17,178 nt of DNA from Candidatus Omnitrophota bacterium (GCA_028710845.1 JAQTTI010000014.1:1-17178), one strand, 5' to 3'; positions 1-7,169 are shown, counted from the first letter of the stretch. Program-made: numbers and translations. Notes: a model not told the origin generated them from the sequence alone.

Positions 1-2
1 CT

Positions 3-77
3 CATCCCTTGATCAAGTTTTTCTTTTTCGACCACCCGCCAATTGACGAACGTATCGAGCTAGCCAAAAATTCATAA
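3..77 (+). CDS. C-terminal end of a probable M48 (Ste24/HtpX-like) zinc metallopeptidase, partial
   Basis: The frame opening at base 3 runs 24 codons to a TAA at 75-77 and gives a tail containing FFFDHPPIDERIELAKNS. The DHPPIDERI segment matches the conserved C-terminal end of Ste24-type M48 peptidases, which usually finish with a HPP-x-x-ERI-like motif after the last membrane and substrate-binding elements. The family are membrane zinc endopeptidases that cleave CAAX proteins in eukaryotes and take part in envelope protein quality control in bacteria. The HExxH active site would lie upstream of the window, so neither it nor the start can be checked. The gene converges on lpxB. The assignment rests on a short tail and could change with more sequence. 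Confidence 0.6.
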   Translation, partial: HPLIKFFFFDHPPIDERIELAKNS

Positions 78-88
78 TTAGTAATTAG

Positions 89-159
89 GATAATGGGTCC
101 TGTCTGGGGTATTTTCTTGCGGCTGATCCGCTGTGAAAACACCTCAGCCACCCATTATC
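89..159. other. Long intergenic stem-loop between convergent genes, possible bidirectional terminator
   Basis: Bases 89-98 (GATAATGGGT) are perfectly complementary to 150-159. Inside, 104-116 pairs with 135-147 with one mismatch (A111/C140) and one G-U, and 119-122 GCGG pairs with 128-131 CCGC around a CTGAT loop. The element sits between the stop of the peptidase (+) and the stop of lpxB (-). A hairpin here could end transcription from both sides, but neither flank has a clean T-run. It could instead be a structured intergenic repeat. Confidence 0.5.
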
Positions 160-173
160 AGATTTAAATTATT

Positions 174-1313
174 CTAATTTTTTAGGAATTCGAGGATCAA
201 TCTGGCTGCGCGGCCGCTAGCCCCACTTGAGCCAAGGTTTGCTTTTAAGGTCTGCAGATTTTGTTTCATCAAGTTGGCTTGCTTGGGTCCCAGCAAAAGG
301 TCGATTATGCTTGAGGAGATGTTTTTAGCCGAGGCCTTAAACTGGATAAATTCAGGGACTATCTTCTTTCCGGCCACGATATTAACCATCCCGATATAGG
401 GGATTTTTATTTGCGGCCGGTAAAGTATGTAATTTAACAAACTGGTTTTATAAACTACCACAAAAGGTTTTCCGATTATTGCCGCCTCTAGGGTGGCCGT
501 TCCCGAACAGACAATACTTGCATCGGCCATATCCAGGCAGTCGCTGGTTAGTCCATCGATAATCTTTAAATCCAGGGCAAACTTTTTGCACTCCTTTTGG
601 TATATTTCGGTGTTTAGGTTAGGGGCTTTGGCAATAATAAATTGTACCTGAGTGATTTTGTCTTTTATTAATTGCGCTGCCTTAAGCATTGCCGGCAGGA
701 TATACTTGATTTCTTGTTTACGGGATCCCGGAAGCAAGGCCACAGTTTTATTTACAGGCAAAAGCCTGAAATTATCGATAAATTCCTGTTTTTCGATCAA
801 AGGCTTTACCAGGTCAACCAGCGGATGGCCGGCGTAAGCTGCATCGATCCCATGCTTTTTATAAAATTCCTCTTCAAATTTAAAAAGCACGATCATTTTA
901 GAAATAAATTTCTTGATTAATTTTATCCTGCCTTTTCTTGAGGCCCAAACTTGCGGGCTGACGTAATAAATAGCAGGTATTCGGTTATTGATTGATTTGG
1001 CCAGGCGCAGGTTAAAGCCGGAAAAATCAACAAAAATTATCGCTTGCGGTTTATCTAAACTAATTCTATCCAGGATTAATTTTTTTAATTTTAAGAATTT
1101 AGGCAGTTTTTTAAGAGCGTCAAACAAGCCCATAACCGAAAGTTCTTTAATGTCATAAAAGAGATCATCGCATGTTTTAGCCAAATGCACGCCGCCGACG
1201 CCCGAGACTTTAATCTGGGGGTCGGTTTTTTTAATCGCTTCGATTAAATTTCCGGCCATTAAGTCTCCGGAAGGTTCTCCGCAGACAATAAAAATATTTT
1301 TTATTTTTTCCAT
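174..1313 (-). CDS. lpxB: Lipid-A-disaccharide synthase LpxB
   Basis: LpxB joins UDP-2,3-diacylglucosamine and lipid X (2,3-diacylglucosamine-1-phosphate) into the beta-1,6-linked lipid A disaccharide, releasing UDP, at the inner face of the cytoplasmic membrane. The 379-residue product is a normal length for this GT19 family. Visible family motifs are the N-terminal GEPSGD (residues 12-17), a central GHPLVD, LLPGSRKQEI in the nucleotide-sugar domain, the CSGTATLEAA donor-binding loop, and IPYIGMVNI followed by VPEFIQ near the C-terminus. Its ATG (1311-1313) lies inside the 3' end of the upstream oxidoreductase gene, with a 13-base overlap, so the two are probably translated from one message. 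Presence of this gene shows that the organism makes lipid A. No truncation is visible. Confidence 0.95.
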   Translation of the reverse strand: MEKIKNIFIVCGEPSGDLMAGNLIEAIKKTDPQIKVSGVGGVHLAKTCDDLFYDIKELSVMGLFDALKKLPKFLKLKKLILDRISLDKPQAIIFVDFSGFNLRLAKSINNRIPAIYYVSPQVWASRKGRIKLIKKFISKMIVLFKFEEEFYKKHGIDAAYAGHPLVDLVKPLIEKQEFIDNFRLLPVNKTVALLPGSRKQEIKYILPAMLKAAQLIKDKITQVQFIIAKAPNLNTEIYQKECKKFALDLKIIDGLTSDCLDMADASIVCSGTATLEAAIIGKPFVVVYKTSLLNYILYRPQIKIPYIGMVNIVAGKKIVPEFIQFKASAKNISSSIIDLLLGPKQANLMKQNLQTLKANLGSSGASGRAARLILEFLKN

Positions 1314-2218
1314 ATTTGATTTTGAATACTAAGGGCGACTTCCAGCGCTTCTTTGGCGACAGGGCCGGAGACCAGGGGTTCTTTTTTATTGATCACGCAA
1401 TCGACGAATGAAGCCAGTTCTTTTTGCAGTGGCTGTTCTTTTTCAATAGGCAGGCGTTCTTTGCTGATTTTGCCGTTAAGTTTCCGGTATACCGAGGCCT
1501 CGGCGTTCTTATAATCCAATGATATATAGGTATCTTCCTGAAATATCCTAATCTTGCGCATTATTTCATCCGATACTCGGCTGGCTGTAAGATTGGCAAT
1601 GCAACCGTTTTTAAAAGTCAGGCGGGCATTGGCAATGTCTTCAAAAGGAGTAAGTACATTTATACCCACAGATTCTATCTTTTCTAAAGGAGAATTTACC
1701 AGGCCTAATACAATATCAATATCGTGGATCATAATATCCAGCACTGCGCCTACATCAAGTGAACGATTAGGGAAAGAAGAGAGGCGGTGACATTCGATGA
1801 ATTTCGGGTTTTTGATTATTTTTTGGGTTGCATTAAAGGCGGAATTAAACCTTTCAATATGGCCGACTTGCAGGATAAGGTTTTGTTTTTTAGCCAGTGC
1901 AATCAGGCGGTCGGCTTCCTCAAGGGTGGTTGTGAATGGTTTTTCAACCAGAAGATGTATATTGTGGGCTAAAAGTTCTTCGGCTATTTTACAATGTAGC
2001 TGGGTTGGTACCGCCACGCTGGCTGCGTTTATTTTTCCGAATAGTTCGGAAATATTGGCATAACCGGGCACTCTTAATGAACCGGATACGCTTTTAAGGT
2101 TCTGGGGATTCGAGTCGCAAACTCCGGCTAGAGTGCAACTCGGGATTTGTTTATAAATTTTAGCGTGAATACTTCCTAAATGCCCGACTCCGACTACACC
2201 TATCCTAAGTTTATCCAT
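1301..2218 (-). CDS. Gfo/Idh/MocA family NAD(P)-dependent oxidoreductase linked to lpxB
   Basis: Starting at ATG 2216-2218 the protein has 305 residues. An N-terminal Rossmann fold carries GVGHLG (residues 10-15). The EKP motif of the family is at 92-94, followed by GHIERFN at 119-125 and a DIMIHDID segment at 161-168 that supplies the usual catalytic-region Asp/His residues. Family members oxidise or reduce sugars or sugar nucleotides with NAD(P). The overlap with lpxB points to a lipid A or surface-sugar role. One known precedent is GnnA, which oxidises the 3-hydroxyl of UDP-GlcNAc so that GnnB can aminate it for amide-linked lipid A, but no GnnB-type aminotransferase is in this window. A TTG start at 2252-2254 would add 12 residues but falls within the apparent -35 element of the promoter, so the ATG is preferred. 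Substrate is unproven. Confidence 0.85.
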   Translation of the reverse strand: MDKLRIGVVGVGHLGSIHAKIYKQIPSCTLAGVCDSNPQNLKSVSGSLRVPGYANISELFGKINAASVAVPTQLHCKIAEELLAHNIHLLVEKPFTTTLEEADRLIALAKKQNLILQVGHIERFNSAFNATQKIIKNPKFIECHRLSSFPNRSLDVGAVLDIMIHDIDIVLGLVNSPLEKIESVGINVLTPFEDIANARLTFKNGCIANLTASRVSDEIMRKIRIFQEDTYISLDYKNAEASVYRKLNGKISKERLPIEKEQPLQKELASFVDCVINKKEPLVSGPVAKEALEVALSIQNQIWKK

Positions 2219-2225
2219 GCAAAAA

Positions 2226-2254
2226 ATAATAGCAGAGTAATTGTCGGCTTGCAA
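2226..2254 (-). promoter_or_regulatory. Sigma70-like promoter for the oxidoreductase-lpxB pair
   Basis: Read on the minus strand, TTGCAA (2249-2254) and TATTAT (2226-2231) are separated by exactly 17 bases. Transcription would begin near 2219-2220, essentially at the ATG of the oxidoreductase (2218), so the mRNA may be leaderless. No Shine-Dalgarno sequence is visible before that ATG, which agrees with this. Confidence 0.55.
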
Positions 2255-2269
2255 CTATTATTTATAAAA

Positions 2270-2356
2270 ATGGGGTCAGAGCTAATTAAATAATGGGGTC
2301 AGAGCTAATTTATCATATATTCTATATTTAGATAAATTAGCTCTGACCCCATTATT
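2270..2356. repeat. REP-like palindromic element, probable non-autonomous relative of tyrosine (Y1) transposase repeats
   Basis: An 18-base unit ATGGGGTCAGAGCTAATT occurs at 2270-2287 and 2293-2310 in direct orientation and at 2335-2352 inverted. The second and third copies extend to perfect 26-base arms (2289-2314 and 2331-2356). The 16-base loop has its own short ATATA/TATAT stem (2315-2319 with 2323-2327). GGGGTCAGAGCT-type ends resemble those found at elements of REP-associated IS200-like tyrosine transposases; this is from memory, not a search. No transposase is encoded here. The element lies between two divergent promoters. Confidence 0.75.
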
Positions 2357-2381
2357 GACTCCATTTTTCCTTAAAAAGCAT

Positions 2382-2409
2382 TTGCTTAAGGGTGATTATG
2401 TGTTAAAAT
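2382..2409 (+). promoter_or_regulatory. Sigma70-like promoter for the ABC exporter gene
   Basis: TTGCTT (2382-2387) and TAAAAT (2404-2409) are spaced by 16 bases. Transcription would begin near 2416, leaving a short leader that contains the purine-rich ribosome site GAAAGGAAAAG just before ATG 2433. Only the spacing and the -10 match support the call. Confidence 0.45.
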
Positions 2410-2432
2410 AACCTTCCTGAAGAAAGGAAAAG

Positions 2433-4223
2433 ATGCGGGATTACCTAAAGTTATTAAAATTTATTAAGCCATATGCGGGGAAGTTTACTATAGCCACTAT
2501 TTGTATGGGTTTATCTGCCATCTTTGATGGAGTGTCTTTGGCGATGATGGTTCCCCTGGCGGATAAGGTCCTTACTAACAAAAAGATCATTATTCCTGCT
2601 AAATTACCCCCATTTTTGTCTAATTTCATAGATAAAATCAATAATTTTACTCCGGAAGCCCTTCTTAACTATATGGCTATTGCAATAGTCATACTGTTTA
2701 TATTTAAGGGGCTATTTGGCTTCTTGCAAAGTTACCTAATGTCTGATATTGGCCAGTCCATTGTCAGGGATATAAAAGCCAAGCTTTACAATAAATTCCA
2801 GACACTCTCCTTGGATTATTTTACGCACAAGCGCGGCGGAGAGATGATGTCTAGAATTACCAATGATGCCAGAATTGTGGAAAACGCAGTTTCATATGGT
2901 TCGACAGATTTAGTCTACCAGGGTTTACAGGTAGTTATTTTTTTCTCTTTAACCCTGTTTATTTATGCAAAATTCGTTGTTTTTATCCTTCCGCCTTTAG
3001 CAATCTTAGGTTACTTAATTAGCACGGTAGGTAAAAAGCTTAGAAAGTTGTCTAAAACTTCACAAGAGAAGATGGCAGACACAAATTCCATACTTTATGA
3101 AACTATTACCGGCGCCCGTATCGTAAAGGCTTTTAATATGGAAGAATATGAAATAAATAAGTTCAATAGAGTCAATAATGATTACTATAAGGTATCGATG
3201 AAATCCATAAAACGCACGCTTCTTTTAAGCCCGGCTACGGAAATAGTCGGATGCCTTGCCGGAGTGTTAGTTTTTGTGCTCGGCGGCAGAGAAGTAATTG
3301 CCGGAAAAATTTCTTTTGGAGTTTTTGGATTATTCATCGGGTCGCTTTTATCTACAATCAGGCCATTCAAGAAATTAAGCCAAGTAGCTTCTTTGAATCA
3401 GCAGGCAGCGGCAGCTAGTGAGCGTATTTATGAAGTTTTGGATGCTAGGCCAAGTGTAGTAGACACTATTTCTGCCCGGGAATTAAGGGAGTTTAAACAT
3501 AATATCGTTTTTAGCGATGTTTGGTTTAATTATGGGGATAATCAAGTACTTAAGGGTATAAACTTAGATGTTCCTTATGGCTCAATGTTAGCGATTGTAG
3601 GCCCTAGCGGTACTGGCAAAACGACGCTTTTAGATCTAATCCCGCGTTTTTACGACCCTAAAAAAGGCAGGATATGCATTGATGGTGTAGATATTAAAGA
3701 GGTTACTTTGAAATCTTTGCGTCAACAAATAGGTATTGTCACTCAGGAGACTATTCTTTTTAATGATACGATTAGGGCAAACATCGCTTATGGTAAATTG
3801 GGGGCAAATGAAGAAGAAATTAAGCAAGCAGCAATGCAGGCTAATGCGCATGATTTTATTAGCCGGATGCCCCAAGGGTATAATACTACCATTGGGGATA
3901 GGGGGATGCGTATCTCCGGGGGTGAGCGCCAGAGAATTGCTATAGCCCGCGCTTTGCTTAAGAATCCGCCTATTCTAATACTTGATGAAGCCACTTCTCA
4001 ATTGGATTCAGACTCAGAGCGTGTTGTCCAGGAAGCTTTGGACCGGCTTATCCAGGGTCGTACCGTATTTGTAATTGCCCACAGGCTTTCTACGGTAAGG
4101 AATGCCCATAAGATCGTCGTGTTGGATAAAGGGGTTGTGGTTGAGTCAGGCTCTCATAATGAGCTCATGGCCAGGGATGGTTTATATAGACGCCTGCATT
4201 TAATGCAGGAATTACGTAAGTAA
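2433..4223 (+). CDS. msbA: ABC transporter, fused permease and ATPase, MsbA-like lipid A exporter
   Basis: The 596-residue half-transporter has the normal MsbA layout. An N-terminal membrane domain has hydrophobic segments near residues 18-42, 75-100, 150-190 and 255-305, and is followed by a nucleotide-binding domain from about residue 350. Walker A is GPSGTGKT at 390-397, the signature reads ISGGE at 494-498 in place of LSGGQ, Walker B is ILILDEAT, and the H-loop is IAHRLST. As a homodimer such proteins flip core-lipid A across the inner membrane using ATP. The divergent neighbour lpxB makes this role likely, but other type IV exporters (drug or lipid) look the same in sequence. It has its own promoter and a purine-rich ribosome site 4-14 bases before the ATG. 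Confidence 0.85.
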   Translation: MRDYLKLLKFIKPYAGKFTIATICMGLSAIFDGVSLAMMVPLADKVLTNKKIIIPAKLPPFLSNFIDKINNFTPEALLNYMAIAIVILFIFKGLFGFLQSYLMSDIGQSIVRDIKAKLYNKFQTLSLDYFTHKRGGEMMSRITNDARIVENAVSYGSTDLVYQGLQVVIFFSLTLFIYAKFVVFILPPLAILGYLISTVGKKLRKLSKTSQEKMADTNSILYETITGARIVKAFNMEEYEINKFNRVNNDYYKVSMKSIKRTLLLSPATEIVGCLAGVLVFVLGGREVIAGKISFGVFGLFIGSLLSTIRPFKKLSQVASLNQQAAAASERIYEVLDARPSVVDTISARELREFKHNIVFSDVWFNYGDNQVLKGINLDVPYGSMLAIVGPSGTGKTTLLDLIPRFYDPKKGRICIDGVDIKEVTLKSLRQQIGIVTQETILFNDTIRANIAYGKLGANEEEIKQAAMQANAHDFISRMPQGYNTTIGDRGMRISGGERQRIAIARALLKNPPILILDEATSQLDSDSERVVQEALDRLIQGRTVFVIAHRLSTVRNAHKIVVLDKGVVVESGSHNELMARDGLYRRLHLMQELRK

Positions 4224-4239
4224 AAACAGTTAAAAATAG

Positions 4240-4267
4240 TTGCAAATTGGTTAAATACTGCTATAAT
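4240..4267 (+). promoter_or_regulatory. Strong sigma70-like promoter of the rpsB operon
   Basis: TTGCAA (4240-4245) and a consensus TATAAT (4262-4267) are spaced by 16 bases. Transcription should start near 4274, giving a leader of about 140 bases before the rpsB GTG codon. It begins 17 bases after the exporter stop codon and is the best promoter match in the window. Confidence 0.7.
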
Positions 4268-4283
4268 TACACGATTAATTAAC

Positions 4284-4394
4284 TTTTTGCTTCCAGTAAG
4301 GCAAAAAACACTAACAATCAAGGTTTGATTTATTAAAAGCCAAAACTTTAGGGCTTTGGACGGCCTTAGGTTTTAAAGCATTAGAATCAAAGCC
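4284..4394 (+). promoter_or_regulatory. Structured 5' leader of rpsB, candidate S2 autoregulatory RNA
   Basis: A first hairpin pairs 4284-4292 with 4298-4307, with one bulged G. A second domain is closed by 4322-4330 (GGTTTGATT) with 4385-4394 (AATCAAAGCC, one bulge). It contains an inner hairpin in which AAAAC 4342-4346 pairs with GTTTT 4370-4374 and AGGGC 4350-4354 pairs with GCCTT 4363-4367. A competing pairing, AAAGCC with GGCTTT across 4336-4357, cannot form together with the inner hairpin. Autoregulation of rpsB-tsf by S2 through the leader is established in E. coli; whether this unrelated-looking leader works likewise is inference. Confidence 0.45.
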
Positions 4395-4413
4395 AAAAGA
4401 AGGGGGAAAAGAC

Positions 4414-5304
4414 GTGCCATCAGAATTAATCAAGCAACTTTTAGAAGCAGGTGTGCATTTTGGCCACCAGACCAAGCGCTGGAATCCCAAAATGAAAAAA
4501 TTTATTTTCGGTTCAAGAAGCGGTATTTATATTATTGACCTTGAAAAAACAGAACAATGCATCAATGCCGCCCGGGATTTCTTAATGGACCTGACTTCAA
4601 AAGGAGAATTTGTTCTTTTTGTCGGAACCAAAAAACAGGCGCAGGACGTAATGAAAAAAGAAGCCATCCGCAGCGGGATGTATTATGTTACCGACCGCTG
4701 GCCGGGGGGGATGCTTACCAACTTTGCCACAATCAAGAAAAGTATTAATCGTTTAAAAGATATCGAAAAAATGCGCACCGACGGCACTTTCGAAAAACTT
4801 ACTAAAAAAGAGGTCGCTTTGCTTGAAAAAGAGCTGGCAAAATTAAACAAGAATTTTTCAGGCATAGTCCCGATGGAGCGTATGCCCAAAGCCGCATTCA
4901 TTGTAGACACTAAAAAAGAAGAGACTGCGGTTGCCGAAGCCCGGCGTTTAGGCATCCCTATTGTAGGGTTAATCGATACCAATTCTAATCCTGACCTGAT
5001 AGATTATCCTATCCCTGGAAATGATGATGCTACCAAATCTATAAGCGCTGTTGCCACAATCATGGCTGATACTGTCATAGAGGGAAGGAAAAAGTTCCTA
5101 TCCTATCTTTCCCAGGAAGGCGTAAAGATTGAAGAAGCCAAGCAGGATATCGCTGCTGAGGTTTTGCCTGAAGAAGAGCTTAAAATAAAAGAAATCGAGG
5201 AGATTGTCGAGGAGAGCCAGCCGATAGATGCCGATGCTTCTGCAAAAAGGGCGCATATCAAACCGGCAGCCGAAATCAAACCAAAATCAAGAAAAAAAAG
5301 CTAA
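4414..5304 (+). CDS. rpsB: 30S ribosomal protein S2
   Basis: The protein assembles late onto the back of the 30S subunit between head and body and is needed for S1 binding where S1 exists. The conserved opening LLEAGVHFGHQTKRWNPKM, the GTKKQAQD segment, RWPGGMLTNF, and PIVGLIDTNSNPDLIDYPIPGND are all present. The start is GTG at 4414, preceded by AAGGGGG at 4400-4406. At 296 residues it is about 55 longer than E. coli S2. The extra C-terminal part, after the RKKFLSYL region, is rich in Glu/Lys and ends in a basic KPKSRKKS tail. Charged tails of this kind are common on S2 in several phyla and are probably flexible. It is first in the rpsB-tsf-pyrH-frr operon. Confidence 0.97.
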   Translation: MPSELIKQLLEAGVHFGHQTKRWNPKMKKFIFGSRSGIYIIDLEKTEQCINAARDFLMDLTSKGEFVLFVGTKKQAQDVMKKEAIRSGMYYVTDRWPGGMLTNFATIKKSINRLKDIEKMRTDGTFEKLTKKEVALLEKELAKLNKNFSGIVPMERMPKAAFIVDTKKEETAVAEARRLGIPIVGLIDTNSNPDLIDYPIPGNDDATKSISAVATIMADTVIEGRKKFLSYLSQEGVKIEEAKQDIAAEVLPEEELKIKEIEEIVEESQPIDADASAKRAHIKPAAEIKPKSRKKS

Positions 5305-5339
5305 ACTTAATTATAATATAGCGATAAGAAAGGTGTAGG

Positions 5340-5864
5340 ATGAAAAGTTCAGTTGATGCAATTAAAGAATTAAGAGAGCTAACCAGTTCAAGCGTAGCTC
5401 ATTGTAAAAAAGCCCTTGAAGAGGCTAAGGGTGACATAAAGCAGGCGATAATCCTATTGCGTAAACAGGGGTTAGAGATTGCGGCCAAGAAGCAGAGCCG
5501 CAGCGCCAAAGAAGGAAGAGTGGAAAGCTATATACATCACGGTAATAAAATTGGGGTGTTGCTGGAAGTTAACTGCGAATCAGATTTTGTGGCCAGAAAC
5601 GAGGAATTTATTAAGTTCACCAAAGATCTGGCTATGCAGATTGCTGCGACTAGCCCCGAATATATTAAAAAAGAAGACGTACCCGAAGAGGCCCTGAAGC
5701 ACGAAAAGAATAAAGATGATTTTTACAAAAATAATTGTTTGTTGGAGCAGGTTTTTGTAAAAGATCCGGGGCTTACTATCAAAGATTATTTGGGGAGTAT
5801 TGTAGCAAAGATCGGGGAGAACGTAATAATCCGCAGGTTTGCTCGTTACAAGATCGGCGAATAA
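5340..5864 (+). CDS. tsf: Elongation factor Ts, short form
   Basis: EF-Ts is the guanine nucleotide exchange factor that recharges EF-Tu with GTP. The N-terminal UBA-like domain (residues about 4-45, with ELRELTSSSVAHCKKALEEA) binds EF-Tu, and the catalytic core has the CESDFVARN motif equivalent to the TDFV element that disturbs the magnesium site of EF-Tu. At 174 residues it is far shorter than the 283 of E. coli and close to the compact form known from Thermus and some other lineages, which has a single copy of the core repeat. The end, with IGENVIIRRFARYKIGE, is intact, so this is a natural short form and not a truncation. The ATG at 5340 follows AAAGGTG, and the gene lies 35 bases after rpsB. 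Confidence 0.95.
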   Translation: MKSSVDAIKELRELTSSSVAHCKKALEEAKGDIKQAIILLRKQGLEIAAKKQSRSAKEGRVESYIHHGNKIGVLLEVNCESDFVARNEEFIKFTKDLAMQIAATSPEYIKKEDVPEEALKHEKNKDDFYKNNCLLEQVFVKDPGLTIKDYLGSIVAKIGENVIIRRFARYKIGE

Positions 5865-6586
5865 TGGCTAAACCGGTTTACAAAAGAATTGTCCTGAAAA
5901 TAAGCGGCGAAGCACTTCAAGGTAAAAAAACTCACGGTATAGACCCGGAAGTCCTTCTCACCATAGCGCGCCAAATCAAAGAGGTCAGAGATTTAGGTGT
6001 AGATATTGCTGTTGTTTTAGGGGGCGGAAATATCCTGCGCGGGCAGGAAAATACCGGCTCTAAAGGCCTTAATCTAGATAGGAGCGTTGCCGACTATATG
6101 GGGATGTTGGCAACAGTGATCAACGGCCTTTGTTTGCAGGAGACCTTAGAAAGAACCGGCGTGCATACAAGGGTTTTAACGGCTATTGAAATGCAGAAAA
6201 TTGCCGAGCCCTATATTAAGCGCAGAGCAATCCGGCATCTTGAAAAAGGCAGAGTTGTAATTTTTGTAGCCGGTACAGGCAATCCTTATTTTACAACCGA
6301 TACCGCCGCGGCATTACGGGCAATGGAAATTAACGCTGATGCTATTCTTAAAGCAACTAAAGTAGATGGCGTCTATACTGCTGATCCCTTAAAAGTAAAA
6401 GGGGCCAAGAAATTTCAGCACCTAAAGTATATTGAAGTGCTCAAAAAAGGCTTAAAAGTTATGGATGCAACCGCAATCAGCCTTTGTATGGATAATAAAT
6501 TGCCTATTGTTGTATTTGATCTTAACCGCCTCGGCAACATCAAGCGTGTAATCATGGGCGAAAGAATCGGCACGATGGTTGGCTAA
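5864..6586 (+). CDS. pyrH: Uridylate kinase (UMP kinase)
   Basis: PyrH phosphorylates UMP to UDP with ATP, an essential pyrimidine step, as a cytoplasmic hexamer of the amino-acid-kinase fold. The 240-residue product has the family hallmarks: the N-terminal KRIVLKISGEALQG, VVLGGGNILRG, the ADYMGMLATVING helix, GTGNPYFTTDTAAALRA, KATKVDGVYTADP, and a final stretch with MDATAISLCMDN. The start is the ATG at 5864-5866, which shares its A with the TAA stop of tsf (TAATG), so translation is probably coupled. There is no strong ribosome site of its own. The frame stays open upstream inside tsf to 5735, but that extension has no UMP kinase similarity and would overlap tsf by 130 bases. Confidence 0.97.
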   Translation: MAKPVYKRIVLKISGEALQGKKTHGIDPEVLLTIARQIKEVRDLGVDIAVVLGGGNILRGQENTGSKGLNLDRSVADYMGMLATVINGLCLQETLERTGVHTRVLTAIEMQKIAEPYIKRRAIRHLEKGRVVIFVAGTGNPYFTTDTAAALRAMEINADAILKATKVDGVYTADPLKVKGAKKFQHLKYIEVLKKGLKVMDATAISLCMDNKLPIVVFDLNRLGNIKRVIMGERIGTMVG

Positions 6587-6598
6587 ACGGAGGTAATT

Positions 6599-7159
6599 AT
6601 GACGGTCAAAGAAGTATTGTCTAATACAGATGAGAAGATGAAAAAATCTTTTGAATCGATGAACCGCCAGTTCCATGAAGTAAGGACCGGCCGGGCGTCG
6701 CCCAGTTTAGTTGAGGGGCTGCATATCGATTATTACGGAACGCCTACAATGCTAAAGCAGTTGGCGGCAATATCTGCGCCAGATGCGCATCTTATTGTGA
6801 TTCAGCCCTGGGATGTTTCGGCCATAGTTGAAATTGAAAAAGCGATTTTAAAATCTAACCTTGGAGTCAGCCCTTCGAATGACGGAAAGATCATAAGAAT
6901 AGCCGTCCCTCAGCTTTCCAAGGAAAGACGCCAGGAAATGGCAAAATTGGTGCATAAGATGTCGGAAGACGGCAGGGTATCAATGCGTACGATAAGAAGA
7001 GACTCCAAGGAAATGGTCGAAAAGCTTGAAAAAGATAAGATTATTTCCGAAGATGAGAAATTCCGCGGAGTTGATGAATTGCAAAAAATAGTCGATAAAT
7101 ATATCGGAAAAATCGACGAATTGCTGAAAGTCAAAGAAAAAGAAATTTTAGAGTTTTAG
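6599..7159 (+). CDS. frr: Ribosome recycling factor
   Basis: RRF splits post-termination ribosomes together with EF-G. The 186-residue protein matches the family length (185 in E. coli). It shows the expected helical arms with the conserved FHEVRTGRASPSLVEGL near the N-terminus, VDYYGT-like HIDYYGTPTML in the beta domain, IRIAVPQLSKERRQEM, and SMRTIRRD in the third helix. GGAGGT at 6589-6594 is five bases before the ATG, a strong ribosome site. It closes the rpsB-tsf-pyrH-frr operon. The usual downstream neighbours uppS and cdsA of many bacteria are not here; a hairpin and a tRNA cluster follow instead. Confidence 0.97.
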   Translation: MTVKEVLSNTDEKMKKSFESMNRQFHEVRTGRASPSLVEGLHIDYYGTPTMLKQLAAISAPDAHLIVIQPWDVSAIVEIEKAILKSNLGVSPSNDGKIIRIAVPQLSKERRQEMAKLVHKMSEDGRVSMRTIRRDSKEMVEKLEKDKIISEDEKFRGVDELQKIVDKYIGKIDELLKVKEKEILEF

Positions 7160-7169
7160 ATTTGGAATG

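Noticed and set aside
2219..2254. TTG start of the oxidoreductase giving 317 residues
   Set aside because: The extra 12 residues precede the usual family N-terminus, lack a ribosome site, and cover the apparent promoter.
5310..5320. TATAAT in the rpsB-tsf gap as an internal promoter
   Set aside because: It matches the -10 consensus in an AT-rich spacer, but there is no reasonable -35 hexamer at 16-18 bases upstream.
5735..5863. Upstream extension of the pyrH frame
   Set aside because: It lies inside tsf in another frame, has no similarity to UMP kinase, and the ATG at 5864 gives exactly the family length.
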